Part shown: positions 10,614 to 22,762 of the stretch, piece by piece
Layout: every line of letters begins with the position of its first letter
Numbering within the stretch: the stretch's first letter is position 1
Assembly: GCA_036346395.1 (NCBI GenBank)
Contig: CM070609.1
Coordinates: 50,292,777 to 50,356,776, forward strand
From: Hsuehochloa calcarea
Taxonomy: Eukaryota; Streptophyta; Magnoliopsida; Poales; Poaceae
Direction: 5' to 3'
DNA: 64,000 bases
Made by a program: the position numbers and the translations under genes
The notes under the pieces: generated by a model
Told to the model about the DNA's origin: nothing
What the model saw: only the letters and a program-made list of their open reading frames with translations
Database searches by the model: none

Positions 10614-11110
10614 TAATGATGCATAGATTGAGCCGAGAATGCATGATGATGATGATATTAATCCTTATGAATGATAAATTGTTTGTTTATTATTTTATTA
10701 TATATTTGCTGAGTTTTGATTTCATTTACTATGTTGTTGTTTTTAGGTGAGTAATTGTTTTTAGGTGAGTAATAAAGACGACATGCATCTAATGGTAGTA
10801 GCATATATATGAATCATATGCTATATTAATAGTTGCTATCATTAAATCGACTCATATGCTATATTAATAGTTGCTATCATTAAATCGACTCGTGCGTTCA
10901 TCCGAAGTTGATTGGTTTAATGATTAGAAACTTGATTGATTTAGATATGGATTATTTATTTAGTTTTGTTGCTAATTATTGTTCTCGGACGTGTGTGGTT
11001 CCGAGCGTACTTAAGCGCGAGGTTGAAAGTTCATCCTTTATATATTTATTTTGTTATAATTGTTGAAAGATAATCTATTGTGGGTTTTATTTCATTCGTT
11101 GGGTGCTAAA
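10614..11110. repeat. Diverged LTR-like relic, copy A
   Basis: The order of short blocks here resembles 15640-16068: TTGAGTC/CTGAGTTTTGAT, GACGACATGCAT, GTAGCATAT, TAGTTGC(T)ATCA-TAAATC, TTTAATGATTAGAA and GGTTCCG-GCG. That indicates two old copies of one repeat family. The layout also resembles the outer part of the long LTRs further right. No coding content. Confidence 0.5.
10814..10889. repeat. Perfect 38-bp tandem duplication
   Basis: Two identical 38-bp units, starting TCATATGCTATATTAATAG, lie head to tail at 10814-10851 and 10852-10889. The lack of any mismatch shows the duplication is recent relative to the decayed repeat around it. Confidence 0.9.
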
Positions 11111-12120
11111 ATTATAATTGAATATAGGCATGTGGTGGTGGACAACGACGATGTTGGCACAAGGAGCAAAGGAACCAGACGCTGACTGCAAGAGGTGTTG
11201 ACTCGGGGCCTATGGTCGTTGAAGCAGCGGCCACGATTGCATTTGGCGGCTGAGCTAAGCGCAACCACGACGCGGACTACTGGAAATACTATGTCAAGCT
11301 AATCTAATCCTAGACGGTTGCGGTGCTGTCTATAGTAACTCTCTATATTATCTGTATATAGCAGTACAAACAGTTTATACAATGAGTTATCTTTTTTATT
11401 TGTCTTTATATATAACAATCTTTTAATGTTTTCATAAATCTAAGGTATTTTCTTACTAGTTTTGGTGATACAGTTGGCTATAAGATTGTAGATAATATTT
11501 TTTTTTCACTTTATTATCTTTTATCCACATCAGTTTAAATTCTACGAGATAAAGACTATAAACAACTAATATAAGTCTATTGTACACTACCTTAGCAGCA
11601 GAACACCAGTTGGAACTCACCCGTGCTGTGGATTGGATTGTGTCGGAGCAGTTCTATAATGGCTTGGTAGCGGAGGTCAGGGGCAGCGAGGCGCGGGTAC
11701 ACGACGCAAGCGCTCCTCAGGCATGGTGATCTGACCCAAGGAGTGTCTGGGATTGTTGCACCCAATGAATTTATTTTTCTGACTTCTAAACCATGTGGTC
11801 GGACAACATAATGAAATGTACATCACTACTGCGAAAGTGCCAATAAAATGTCCATACTGCTGCGAAAGTGCTAACAATTTAATCTTTGTGCCGTGATTCA
11901 TATGCGTGTATATAGATAGGCCCCACCCCACTGTAGGCTAGAGTTTTTTTTTTGTATTTAGTACTGTTGATATACAAATTAGCACTTCTAATCCTATGTG
12001 CACATCAAATGCAAAAATAGTACCACGGAGCTGCAGGGCACGACACGTGTCGAGTGAGTGCTCCTGGGGCATGACTTGCCAAGTAAGTGCCACTAGGGAC
12101 ATGACTTGCCTTATCCGTGC
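11111..12120. other. Non-coding interval, possible MITE at 11330-11600
   Basis: I recognise no gene here. An AT-rich stretch at about 11330-11600 has the look of grass MITEs (GGCTATAAGATTGTAG, TTGTACACTAC near the right end), but I could not pair terminal repeats. At 11800-11870 a CTGCGAAAGTGC(C/T)AA unit occurs twice. Confidence 0.35.
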
Positions 12121-13104
12121 CCGTAGGGGTCGGACCTCGTCTGGTCAGTGCGTCAGGAGCACAAACAAATATATTTCATGTGAAAAAAATATTGGGATGA
12201 AAACATTATTTTTTTTGAGTGAAAATTCCATAATTTTCATGTGATAATAGAGCGCATAATAATGTAGCGAAATAACATCCTCGATACATACGTATATAAT
12301 GTATACGATGTAATTACATAAGGGCTACAATATAATTTTTTTAATAAAGAATTATAAAAATAAATAGTTAACCATTTTTTTAAAAGGGCTATTGTCGCCA
12401 TTCCAAATTACGAAATTCTCACATCACCACTTGAAATTGCGACATGGATCCTGTCACCGTGAAAATAGTTCTGCCACCATTTGAATTGACAACAGGAGGT
12501 GGAAATTGAAACTAAATTATATAGATATGTTGGTAATATCTTGCGTATCAATCATTTTCAAAAAGAGAAAGAAATATGATGTAGAGAACAATTTAGGAGT
12601 TTCGGTCTGAATAAACATATGTGGAATGCGATTTCAGCGGCACAATTGCAATAATAGCCCCCTTCGGAGCGAAATCAACAAAAAATATTTTGAATGCGAG
12701 TTCGGCGGCGCAATATTAAAAGTATTAAAGTATCATTTTATAATACAATTGGTCTTTTGCTGAACCGATTTATTTGAGAGTACAGAATGTAATATTAGAG
12801 AGAGAATGACTTGGGAACGAGGGGAGAAGGGTGGTGTGGGGTGAAATGTATTAGTTTTGTAATTCTTTATTAAAATAATATTATTTAAAAATTACATTGT
12901 AGCCCATGTGTAATTACGTCGTATACATTATATACGTATGTATCGAGGATATCATTTCACTATATTATCATACGCTCTATTATAGCATGAAACAAAATTT
13001 TCATTCCAAAAAAAATTCAATTTAATTCTAATTTTTTCCGACATGAAATACACTTGTTCGCGCCCTGACGAATTGACGAGACGAGGTCCGGCCCTACACG
13101 CTGT
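12121..13104. mobile_element. Long inverted-repeat (fold-back) element
   Basis: Arms at 12121-12360 and 12854-13104 are imperfect inverted repeats of about 240-250 bp around a loop of about 490 bp. The best-conserved part pairs 12278-12317 with 12911-12950 with one visible mismatch (core GATACATACGTATATAATG). The outer ends also pair (GGACCTCGTCT against its complement). There is no ORF for a transposase. It could be a non-autonomous DNA transposon with long terminal inverted repeats (MULE- or foldback-like), or simply an inverted duplication. A target duplication was not found. Confidence 0.75.
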
Positions 13105-13900
13105 TGACATAGGACCACAACAGCAGTAAACATGTACTAAAAATGCAGTAGATAAATAAACAAACTGCAGTACATAGAAGATCAAAACTGCAGCAGACAA
13201 AAACTAGTGATTGCATTAGGTTCTTGAGGAAAAATGTGGGCTGGTCGGGGTCGGGGAAACGCGCTGATATGGCCCTGCGTGCCTCTACTTCCATGATAGA
13301 TATTCCTAAATTGCAAACTAGTGCTATTCCTCAATTACTATGCAACAACGAGAAGGAAGGCAACCACTAGATTCGACCAAGAGGAAGATTGACCAAGGAG
13401 GAGGCTGGCATTGCGGCCGAGAGAGAGAGAGAGAGAGAGATTGGCAGAGGAGGGAGTTGTGATGCGGTGGCCGAGAGGAAGAGGAAGATGGGATGGCTAA
13501 GCAGAGCAGGAAGGCATGCGGCGGCGCAAGGGCAGCATGGCGGCGCATGGGCCGAGCATGCGGAATGTTTCGACCCTGGTAAACCAAGAGGAGATTGTGT
13601 TTGGTGCAGCTGGATTGCTTTAAATTGGGCGTGGAGTACTTCAGCCGAGAAGAAAGGACTGGCTGCTCTTTGTCTGGCTCTGCGCATGTAAGTGTGCATC
13701 CATACGTACCAAAAAAGTGAAACATCTAGACATCAATCACAACAACATGGTTGGCGTGGTTAGCATAGGTACGTGGATTACTATGTTTATTTTCCTCAAC
13801 TAATTTGAGCGAGAAAAAAAGCAGCCGGATTCGGCCCGAGGAGCCAGGAGAAGAGCGCGCGCTAAAGACGGGAGGGCACCCAAGCGCGACGGCGGGTGGG
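13105..13900. other. Intergenic interval with (GA)n microsatellite
   Basis: A GA dinucleotide run occupies about 13419-13440. Short ORFs on both strands here are arginine/glutamate-rich or proline-rich products of the repeat and GC bias. I assign no gene. Confidence 0.5.
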
Positions 13901-14024
13901 TGGGGGAGACTGCTCCGGTTGGGACAGTGAGTTTACGTGCGCGCGCGTTTGGGTTAGTGTCTATATGTATCGTATGGTTTATAGCCTGAGTGTCTAGACA
14001 CCAGGTGCTTTAGGTAATCTATCA

Positions 14025-14058
<34 letters not shown>

Positions 14059-16068
14059 ATATAACAAAGAAATAGAAAACAACAATTTGGTATTAAGATA
14101 GAAATCAGGAAATTATGAGGGGAAAGGGGAGGTATTTGGGCCGGATTGGGACCCAACCGAGTCCGAGTTGGACTCGACAAGGGGGTTGGCCAACCAAATA
14201 AGAAGGACAGGGTAGGGGAGCTAGCTGCCAACCCTAGCCTCCCCTGCGCTTGCGCCAACCACTGGCCCTACACCAACCCTTGCGCCGTCATCGCCCTACC
14301 GCTCCCCTCCCGAAGCCGCCAGCCGCCCTCCACCCCACCGCCTCTATGCCACCGGGTGGTGCTGTTGTGTGGTTGTGCTTCTACTACTGGCTAGAAGCAA
14401 GGAGGAAGGACCAACTAGGAGGAAGCAAGGAAGAAGAGGACGAAGAAGATGGAAGAAAAGATGAGAAAACTAGGTTTCTTGATCCATCTCTGATTTTTGT
14501 CCAAATTGTAGGTAACGATCTGGACAACCTTGCTTTGATCCTAGATTGCTCTTTATTCAAAGGTTAGAGTAGTTTGATCGTGGGAATAGGATAATTTGTG
14601 ATGCCTTTGTTCGGTTAGTTGTACCGCAAAACCTTGTGGAGGAGTTTTCGGGTACTACTGTCCAGATTCATGAATTTTACATGTTAGGAACATTGTATAT
14701 AATTTTGTAAGCTTTCCATAGAGTTCAAGATCATGAGATTTGGTTAAGCGGTTAAAAAGTTATGGCCACTAGAGTACAACAGTCGTTTAGATTGCTTATT
14801 ATGTGTAGTAGATGAGGATTAAATTGCGGTCATAACTAGGTTTAGTTATATAATTCTCTGTAGTTTTCAGAAGTGGTATGCTTTGATACTTTTCTTGTAC
14901 AAGAAAAATAGTTATAAAATTGTGAAGTATGTTGTTCTGTAAAGTTACAGATTAACCTTTGAGATTGAAAAGGGGGAAATAGATGGCGTAATCAGAGAAT
15001 TTGCATAGCTAAGAAATTGTAGAATTTTCTTTTGCACAGATTCTAGAAAATATAGGGTTGGCTATATTTGTATTCTAAAAGTAAAAGTTGTGTGTGTTTG
15101 ATCCCCGGGACAACGAGTAGGTTGTCCGGTAAAGATAGGTTATTTGTGTTGGGTATGCGCATAGGAGCGATATTGAGTTGTTTGTTGTTTGTGTATTGTG
15201 ATGATATATTTTTGAGGTGGATTATTCATTTTGTCTAGGAGTGTTGCTTCAAGCTCGATGCCGCTTTTGCATCGTTCAATTTTTGTTGCTAAAGGCAAGT
15301 GCATGATAGAGTGGCAGATATCGGTTTGTTTGCTCATGCCTTAACAATTAACTTGCCATGACCTTTATTTATGGTTATTTAAATTCCATGATAAAATGAT
15401 GATGATGACATGGTAATGACGATAGTGGATAACATTAATGTATAATAAACATTGTTGCATCATTCGTGTACATAAGAGCAAGTTGGTGAGAATTGCCATG
15501 TTACATGGCTATTATGGAGTGCTCTTGATAAAATCCTACATAGGTAGGGGCTTCACAGGATAGAGGATAGAGTGGTTCATCGATGGGTAATCACTCCACT
15601 ATACTGGTATCAAGCGATAAAGTTTGCATATGAGCATTGAGCATTGCATACATGAGAATATAATAATGGTAGTTGATAAAATGAAAGATGAGAAGGACAT
15701 TTGAGTATACTTATGATAGTGCTAATGATTTAATTGAATGATAAGATATTTGTTTATTGTTCTATGATGTACTTGTTGAGTCTTGGACTCACTCTTTCTT
15801 TGTTGTTATTTTTACATGATAGTTGAAGGCGACATGCATAGGATGGAGTAGCATATGTGCATCAAATGCAATCACTACATAGAGATTTTTTTAATTAGTT
15901 GCTTTCACTAAATCTAGAGACATGATACTTTCCTTTAGAATTTATTATTAGACTTGGTTATTATAAGTTTAATGATTAGAATTTTGGTTTATTTAATAAT
16001 AGTTTGAATTTATTACTTGTTGCCATCTTGGTTCCGGCGTTTCTCGAGCGTGTATGATGTGAGGACCC
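13901..16068. repeat. LTR-like relic, copy B, with (ATCT)n
   Basis: Non-coding sequence in which 15640-16068 resembles 10614-11110. An ATCT tetranucleotide run covers about 14025-14058. A GC-rich patch (14140-14570) with a 105-codon ORF is embedded in AT-rich sequence, a profile also seen inside the long LTRs further right, so I read it as repeat, not gene. Its right edge is cut by the LTR starting at about 16069. Confidence 0.45.
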
Positions 16069-17216
16069 CGGATTATTGGGCTTGTAATGCTTAGTCACCA
16101 ATTGACCCTAGCATCACAAACAAAATAACCCGTGTCTTCAAGACATGTATACTTCCCATAAATGCAGTATACATACCCCTTTACAAAATTCATGCATCAA
16201 TTCCATTCATTCACATAGAACCGAAGCACAGCAACAAACCAGAAGTAAAATAAATAGAGGATAGTTATTACAAGCCAAATACATATAAATACAAAAATAA
16301 ACAGCGGAAGCAAAAGTGCCATAAGATGGTCATAAACAAAAGAGCCAATCAGTGTGCCTTTAACCCACAAGGCAACCGACCGGACCGCCAAGCTAGTCGT
16401 CGAACCCCAAAGACATTTCACAAAAGTGAGGCCCTTGGGGCTCACCTTCCTCCTCTGCAACAAATAGTTAAGCAAAGCAAATGAGTACAAAAATTGTAAT
16501 TCATGAAGACTTACGTGTAGAATAACAGACCTATACATATCTTTGCATGCAAGCTTATTTAAGTGGAGGTTGTATGTTTCATTTTCGCACAAAGCAATCT
16601 TTATTTGCAATAATGTAGTACATTTAAAAGCAAGTTGACAAATCTATTTTAATGTTCAAATAACGATGAGGACAACAATAATAACAATAGATAGAGAACA
16701 ACAACAATCTCGAAGTGACTAAACCCATAGTCACCACAACAATAGCATGAATTACCCATTCATACCAACTATGTCAAATTTTAATATAAAAGGTTGTAGT
16801 CTAACTCTTGCAAAACCTAACCAAGCGTGTCCATAACCTAGNNNNNNNNNNNNNNNNNNNNNNNNNNNNNNNNNNNNNNNNNNNNNNNNNNNNNNNNNNN
16901 NNNNNNNNNNNNNNNNNNNNNNNNNNNNNNNNNNNNNNNNNTTTTCTTTTAAATAAATCCAGAAAATGCAAATAGCAATTAGAAAATAGCAAATGACTTT
17001 GGAAAAATTCCGAAAATTCTATAAAATATATCCAAGCATATAGAATCTAAAAAAATAGTTTTGACAATTGTTGATGTTGGGATTAAGCACATTAAATCAG
17101 TTTGTCCTTAAAGTCCATATTAAGCTTTTTAATTTAATATTCAATTAAATCCAAATGATGAATTTTCTTGCTACCATTATTTAAAAGATTTTCAAGCTCA
17201 AAATAGGGATGTTACA
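16069..17216. mobile_element. Long LTR fragment containing an assembly gap
   Basis: It begins near TGTGAGGACCCCGG and ends GGGATGTTACA, the same type of ends as the long LTRs at 17973-21586 and 42160-45270. The centre is replaced by the N gap, so true length is unknown. The flanking five bases do not match each other. The family's orientation is probably minus (see the solo LTR entries). Confidence 0.55.
16842..16941. other. Assembly gap (100 N)
   Basis: Exactly 100 consecutive N, the usual placeholder for a gap of unknown size. Open frames spanning it are meaningless. Confidence 0.99.
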
Positions 17217-20200
17217 AATTAGAGGTCGATAAAGGGTCCCACCTATCGCCTTAATTTAAATTTAATTCTTTCCTGAAATTCTACCGACGCAAGCATTGCA
17301 TAATAATTCAATTTTCCTTTATAAAATAATTCGGGAAATTCAAGAAAATCCAAATTAGGGTTTAATTGATTTTCAAATCTTCCAAAGCCCATATCTTTTG
17401 CATCCGAAGTCCAATTGAGCCCATTCAAATTTGTAAATTCATATAAAATTAAGATCTATTTAATGGTGAATTTTATTTAATTTTTGGAGTTTATTTTGCC
17501 TCTGTTATTTATTTGTTTTGTTTCTTTTGTCTCGCTTTGCGAGTAGATCGCCGATACTTCTGGGAATTTTGCGTAAGAAGGAGCACCTCAAGACCAAGAC
17601 CAATATCTAGATCTATTCCAAGGCAAGTTATACCTTTGATCATTTTGAACCCAGCTTTCAAAATACTTTGTTTCAATGTATTGCATTCTATATCAAGTAA
17701 TTATTTAAATGCTTTTGGGTATAGTTATTAATCCAAATTGTTATGCCACATTGTCTATTGTATGCCATAATCTTTTGTCACCCTAGGTTGGTTAATTATT
17801 AGTTGGTATTATCGTAGCACCAACGTGGGTTGGTTAGATACGATTAGATCGCTTAGCCATGCCACGAGTCATCATTTCATGAGAGTTGCAATTATAAATT
17901 TGACTAAGTGATTATGGAACTATGTGATGAGTCTGTGTGTCTGCAAGGTGTCATTACTTGTGGATGGCATGTTGTCGGACCGGGAGTAACACCCGAATCC
18001 TCTCAGGCATTTTCGAACTAGTCCGTGATCGAGAGCTAGTTCACACAAGAAATGTGATATGGTAACATCCATAAATCGCACAACTTTATTAATAAATATC
18101 GAGTTGATTACAAGAAAGGCTTACAAGCCAACATTAAACAAACACAAATGAAAAACGAAGAAGTAGTGGAGTCCAAATGATTCGCCACAGCAATCGATCG
18201 GGTAGCGCCCTAGTCGTCGAGATCCAAGTTCTTCTCCTCCAAATTTATTTGCATGAAGCAAGGGTGAGCACAACTACCGTGCTCGCAAGTTACACCCAAT
18301 AACAGAGTTAATGCATGCATGGATATATCAAAGGAAAGTTTATTGGTTGAATTTGCATAAAGCAATGTTTTCTTTAAATATTTGTTACTAAGTTCCAAAG
18401 CGCTTATTCTATAACTAAAATTCATTTTATAAATTCTCAAGTTTTATAGTAGGATAACCTCCATATGAAACATGGTGATGGATACCTCCTATCACATGGC
18501 TAACCGCCCAATTTTACCACAAGGATTAACCATCCTCAAATCATTTGCAAAAATTATTTTTAAAACAAAATCAAAGTCTAACTTTGAGTGGCTTTGCTCA
18601 AGATGTCCATGACCGTGGACACGGCTATTCAATAGTTTTACACTCTGCAGAGGTTGTACAACTTACCCACAAGAGATAATCAACTTTTAATGTCCGTCTG
18701 ACACACTTCCAGTAGGTGTGCGACTAAGTGATTATCACGAGACCTTTACAATGCGCCATTCCAAAGTAGTCATGCCCGCTAAGGTTTCACTTCCTTTGGA
18801 TTAACCATCCGCTAGAAGCCCTCTTGCGCCGCTAAGGTTTCACTTCCATTGGGTTAACCACCACAGAAACCCCTCTTGCACCAAGTGGAATATTGTCCTA
18901 ACCGACACCCACACACCAAAATGGCACAACTAACAATGGAACGTTGCAAATTATTCAAATTAGCTTTGTCCCATTCCGCATTTGTGGTAGTACGGTGGAG
19001 CTTTGCAAGATGCGGCTCAAGACCGGTCCTTAATCGACTTGGGCGATTTCCAAAATAACCCATCGGGCCTCAATCCTACCCAGATTGAGCCCGTGCATAA
19101 ACCTCGCACCCACCAAGCATCCATTTCTACCCAAGTACAAACCATCTTTTCCTTTTGCTTTTCAAAATCATTTGCAAAATCTTCCATGACAAACCAATGT
19201 CATAGGGTTTTAAACAATAGTTAATCATTTGGCTAAAATTTCCCAAAGTAAACATTTTTGGTGTAAGCATGTCTTTACATAATATTTTCAAATGATCCCA
19301 GTTCATACTATCGTATCAACTAGGTTTTTATCTAGGGTGACAATATATTTGATTCAAATATCAACATTGGCCATACAAAGGATTTAGGCATAACTATAAA
19401 TTTAAAACAGGTATTTAAATTACATTGAATAAAAATAAGCATGCAATAATAATTTTAAACAGAATTTAAATAATTTGAAATAATGGGATCAAATATGATC
19501 AAAGGTATAACTTGCCTTGCTTGGTTATATGTTATTCTCAAACTGTGTCAATTCCTATGTCCAAGTCGTTTAAATCTATACGCCAGAACGATCCAAATTC
19601 AAATAGCATTCAAATGAAATCCAAATAAAATCCAAAAATTAAGAAATAAATACTGGAAGTAAGATATCGACTTTATATGAATATAGGAATTTGAATCGAT
19701 GGAATCGGAGTTCGTATGAGGGAGAACGAAATTCCGAAAGGGAGGGTGAATAGTAGTTTGCATGGCACTATTCATTTTCATGCCACTTACGTGAATAGTG
19801 TAATGAGCGGAAGAACTGGCCGTGCAGGCGATAGGAATGGAGAGTTGGCCGGCGGACAACGAATATGGAACCTCGGCGATGTACTCTACCCAACGGTAGC
19901 GAGTACGGCACGACGACGAATTCAAGCGCACAACGCGCAATTAGAAAAACATCTAAAATATAATAAAAACTCATAATTATAAAATAAATACTAAAAAATA
20001 CAGTATGAATTTAGATGATTTTACGAGCAAGAATTATCGGATTCGGAGTTTGCAATTGGGAGCAATAATTTTTGGAAGCAAAATTCACAAGAAAAAGAAA
20101 AGCTACATGAGGCAGACTAATAAGCACATGCACTGTTCTTCGTTTTTTGCTTCAAATTAATGGACAGAGAGCAAGCAATGGCCATGGCGCCGGTGGGGAA

Positions 20201-22762
20201 GAGGAAAGAGGACTGAAAGTTACCAAACGGATTGCCGACGCCGAGACGGAGCCAATGGAGGAGGCGGCGGTCGGGTGGCCGGCGACGGCGACGGCGGGCG
20301 CCGAGAAGCCGTCGACCATGAAAGGTGGGCGGAAGCTCCGCGAAGTTTTCGACGAAACGAAGGCATGGACGCATAGAGTACGACGTCGCGTGCCAACGGT
20401 GGTGACGAAGTGGCGGCTCCACCGGAGGCGATGCACGAGCCGTTAAACGGCTAATCGGCAAAAACTTCAACCGATGGTTTGGCCAAACTATGGGGAGAGG
20501 GGAGGAAATGTTTTAGGGGTGTGTTGAGGGTGTAGAGGAGCTCCTGGAGGGCACTTTATATAGGGGAGGTGGTGGCCGGATTGGCTTGAAAACGCGAGAG
20601 TAAAAGCTTCGGTTTTGGGTGAAATAATGAGAGGGAGTAAACGGAAAACTGCATTCAATTCATAAGAAGAAACGGCCAAATGATGGTGTAATGATGTAGG
20701 CGACGTTACTACGGACATGTGGGCACAGACGGCATTCAATTTGGTGCATTGAGTGAGGAGAAACTGGAGAAATGGTGACCGGCAGCCATTAATGGCAGAT
20801 TTGTGCTTCGCTTGCGGCCGGCGGTGGGGAAGGTGGCGGCGGGATGTGGGGTGGTCTACGGCGGCCGGCAATGGCTGGTGTGGCCGGCTGCCATGGATAG
20901 TTGAAGGGCAAAAAAAAAAATGTACAGAGAGGAGTGGAGCTCTCTGTTGGCAAAGGTTGAAGATGATGTAAGTGTAAGACATAAAATAGAGAGAGAGAGA
21001 ATATTCTAATCAATACAAATGAATTGCTTGGTTGGTAGTGCATGCATGGGAATTAAGTGTGCTCGGCTGGGAGCAATTGAGGATGGGTGACCGTCTGGGA
21101 ACTTTCTAAAATTTTTATTTTCTGATTTTTTTTTATTAAATAATTTTCGAAATTCAAATTAACCACAAATTGAGAGCACTTTAGAAAATAGTAAAAAGAG
21201 GCTAAAAATTCTAGAAAAATTCCCAAAAAAATTCTAGAATTATTTTGGACTCTATAAAAATAATTCCAACTTAAAGTTGGCTTTTATTTTTAATTTTATT
21301 TTTCAGAAAATAGGAAAAGCCTTTTTAAATACCAGAAAATCCCAGAAATTAATTAAAACTTTATTTTTCAATTTAAATCCAATAAAATCACAGAAAATCA
21401 AATAAACTTAATAAACTTTATTTTTGACATTAAAACCAAGAAATCAAATAATAATTATTATTATTTACTTTTAACAGCGAAAACTCTTTTTAGGTTACAG
21501 AAAATCAAGAAAATTCTTTGGCAACCAGAAAATCAAATAAAATAATAACTTTATTTATTTTGGTAACAGAACTTTGGGATGTTACACATGTGTTGCACTT
21601 AATCAACAGGGTGGGAAGAGATTTAGATTGAGGCAAGTGGTGGATTCTGTGTGAATGGTGGAGCTGTGTGCTTATTAAACTTTGTGATTTGGGTTAAAAC
21701 TGGAAGTCTTGCCTTGGTCAATTAAGGACTTAACTTTGTGCGCCATTGAACTGGCCTTCTTGTGCATTTACCACATGCCTAGTATGGGCCGGGCCCGACT
21801 TAGTAAGTTATGGAGTCTTGACATTGACAACTCGGGTTGTATTTAAGGCGTGTGATGGGTTGGAGGTGTGATATGTCACATCGCGGACGATTCATTGCAT
21901 CCCCGTCCAATGGTGTGTGTCGTTCAAGGGTGTGTACAAATTGACTAGCATAAAGCACACCACGAGTGTCATTGTTTGAGATGAAGTTTCTGAAAGATTT
22001 TGTTGTTATCAACTCTGATCCGGTTGGTTACATCGTGTGGGTAAAGTGTACAACCTCTGCAGAGTGTTTAAACCAATCTATTCGAATAGCCGCGTCCTCG
22101 GCTATGGACATGCTCGGAATTTCACACGAGGGTAGATTTTCATAAAACAATTGGAAAGGGTCACCGTGTGAGATAACTTGTTCACTGTGTGAAAGAACTT
22201 GATTAGACTATGTGTACTTTGTGAAATCAATTGTTAACTTATTATTGTCTATTTGTTTTTGAATTATGCTTTCAATCTATTATTTGTATTCAATTGCAAA
22301 TGTTGCATTTCTGCAAAATAACCACAGAAGCCATTCCTTTGGAATAAGCCATCATGTATAAATGCATTCTGTGGTATGACTTATGAGTGCGGTGTGTACT
22401 CACTCTTGCTAAACAAATCAATGTATGGAGGTAGTCGTCACCGCTTTTGAAGAAGAGTTCTCGAAGGTTGAGCGTTAGGGTCTTGATCCCGCCGATTTAC
22501 GTGGTAAATTGATGGGAGCCACCGAGTTTATTTCGTTTCACGCAGATTTATTTCTTTATTGTCACCTTGCATGGCTTAATAAATGTAAAACTCGACCGTA
22601 AGGTCCCAACAGGTTAATTGTTATTTAAAGGTACTCGTTTATTCTTATATTCGTTGTATGGATGTGATATTTCATCAATGTTGACACTGTGTGCACAAGC
22701 GTGATCCTGGGACTAGTGCAGAATACACAAAGGGTCCAGATTTGCATATTTGGGTCCCGACA
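17217..22762 (+). mobile_element. Inverted, truncated long LTR split by a solo LTR
   Basis: 17217-17972 and 21592-22762 form one LTR in the opposite orientation to its neighbours. It ends GGGTCCCGACA at 22762, the complement of the TGTCGG-start of the sister LTR at 17973. Shared blocks include the GGCTATGGACATGCT stretch near 22100 (complement of 18605) and ATAACTTGCCTT near 19510 with its complement at 17620. It lacks about 1.5 kb relative to its sisters at the 17217 side, so it is truncated. At 22762 it abuts the gypsy integrase reading frame. Confidence 0.65.
17973..21586 (-). mobile_element. Solo long LTR (3.6 kb), TSD CATGT
   Basis: It begins TGTCGGACCGGG, ends GGGATGTTACA and is flanked by a perfect CATGT duplication (17968-17972 and 21587-21591). 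No internal region or second LTR is present, so it is a solo LTR left by LTR-LTR recombination. A TATATAAAG box lies on the minus strand at 20554-20562, about 1.0 kb from the right end, which suggests true orientation is minus. A GC-rich segment (about 20120-20980) within an AT-rich body is shared with the other long LTRs. Probably Ty3/gypsy from LTR size, but no coding sequence proves it. Confidence 0.85.

Noticed and set aside
13389..13691. 100-codon ORF near the GA repeat
   Set aside because: Reads through a microsatellite; overlapping ORFs exist on the other strand; no domain.
16801..16992. Open frame across the N run
   Set aside because: Created by translating unknown bases.
3015..21591. 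Same CATGT target duplication at C2 and at the solo LTR 17973-21586
   Set aside because: Different element types with different integrases; a shared 5-mer is compatible with chance.
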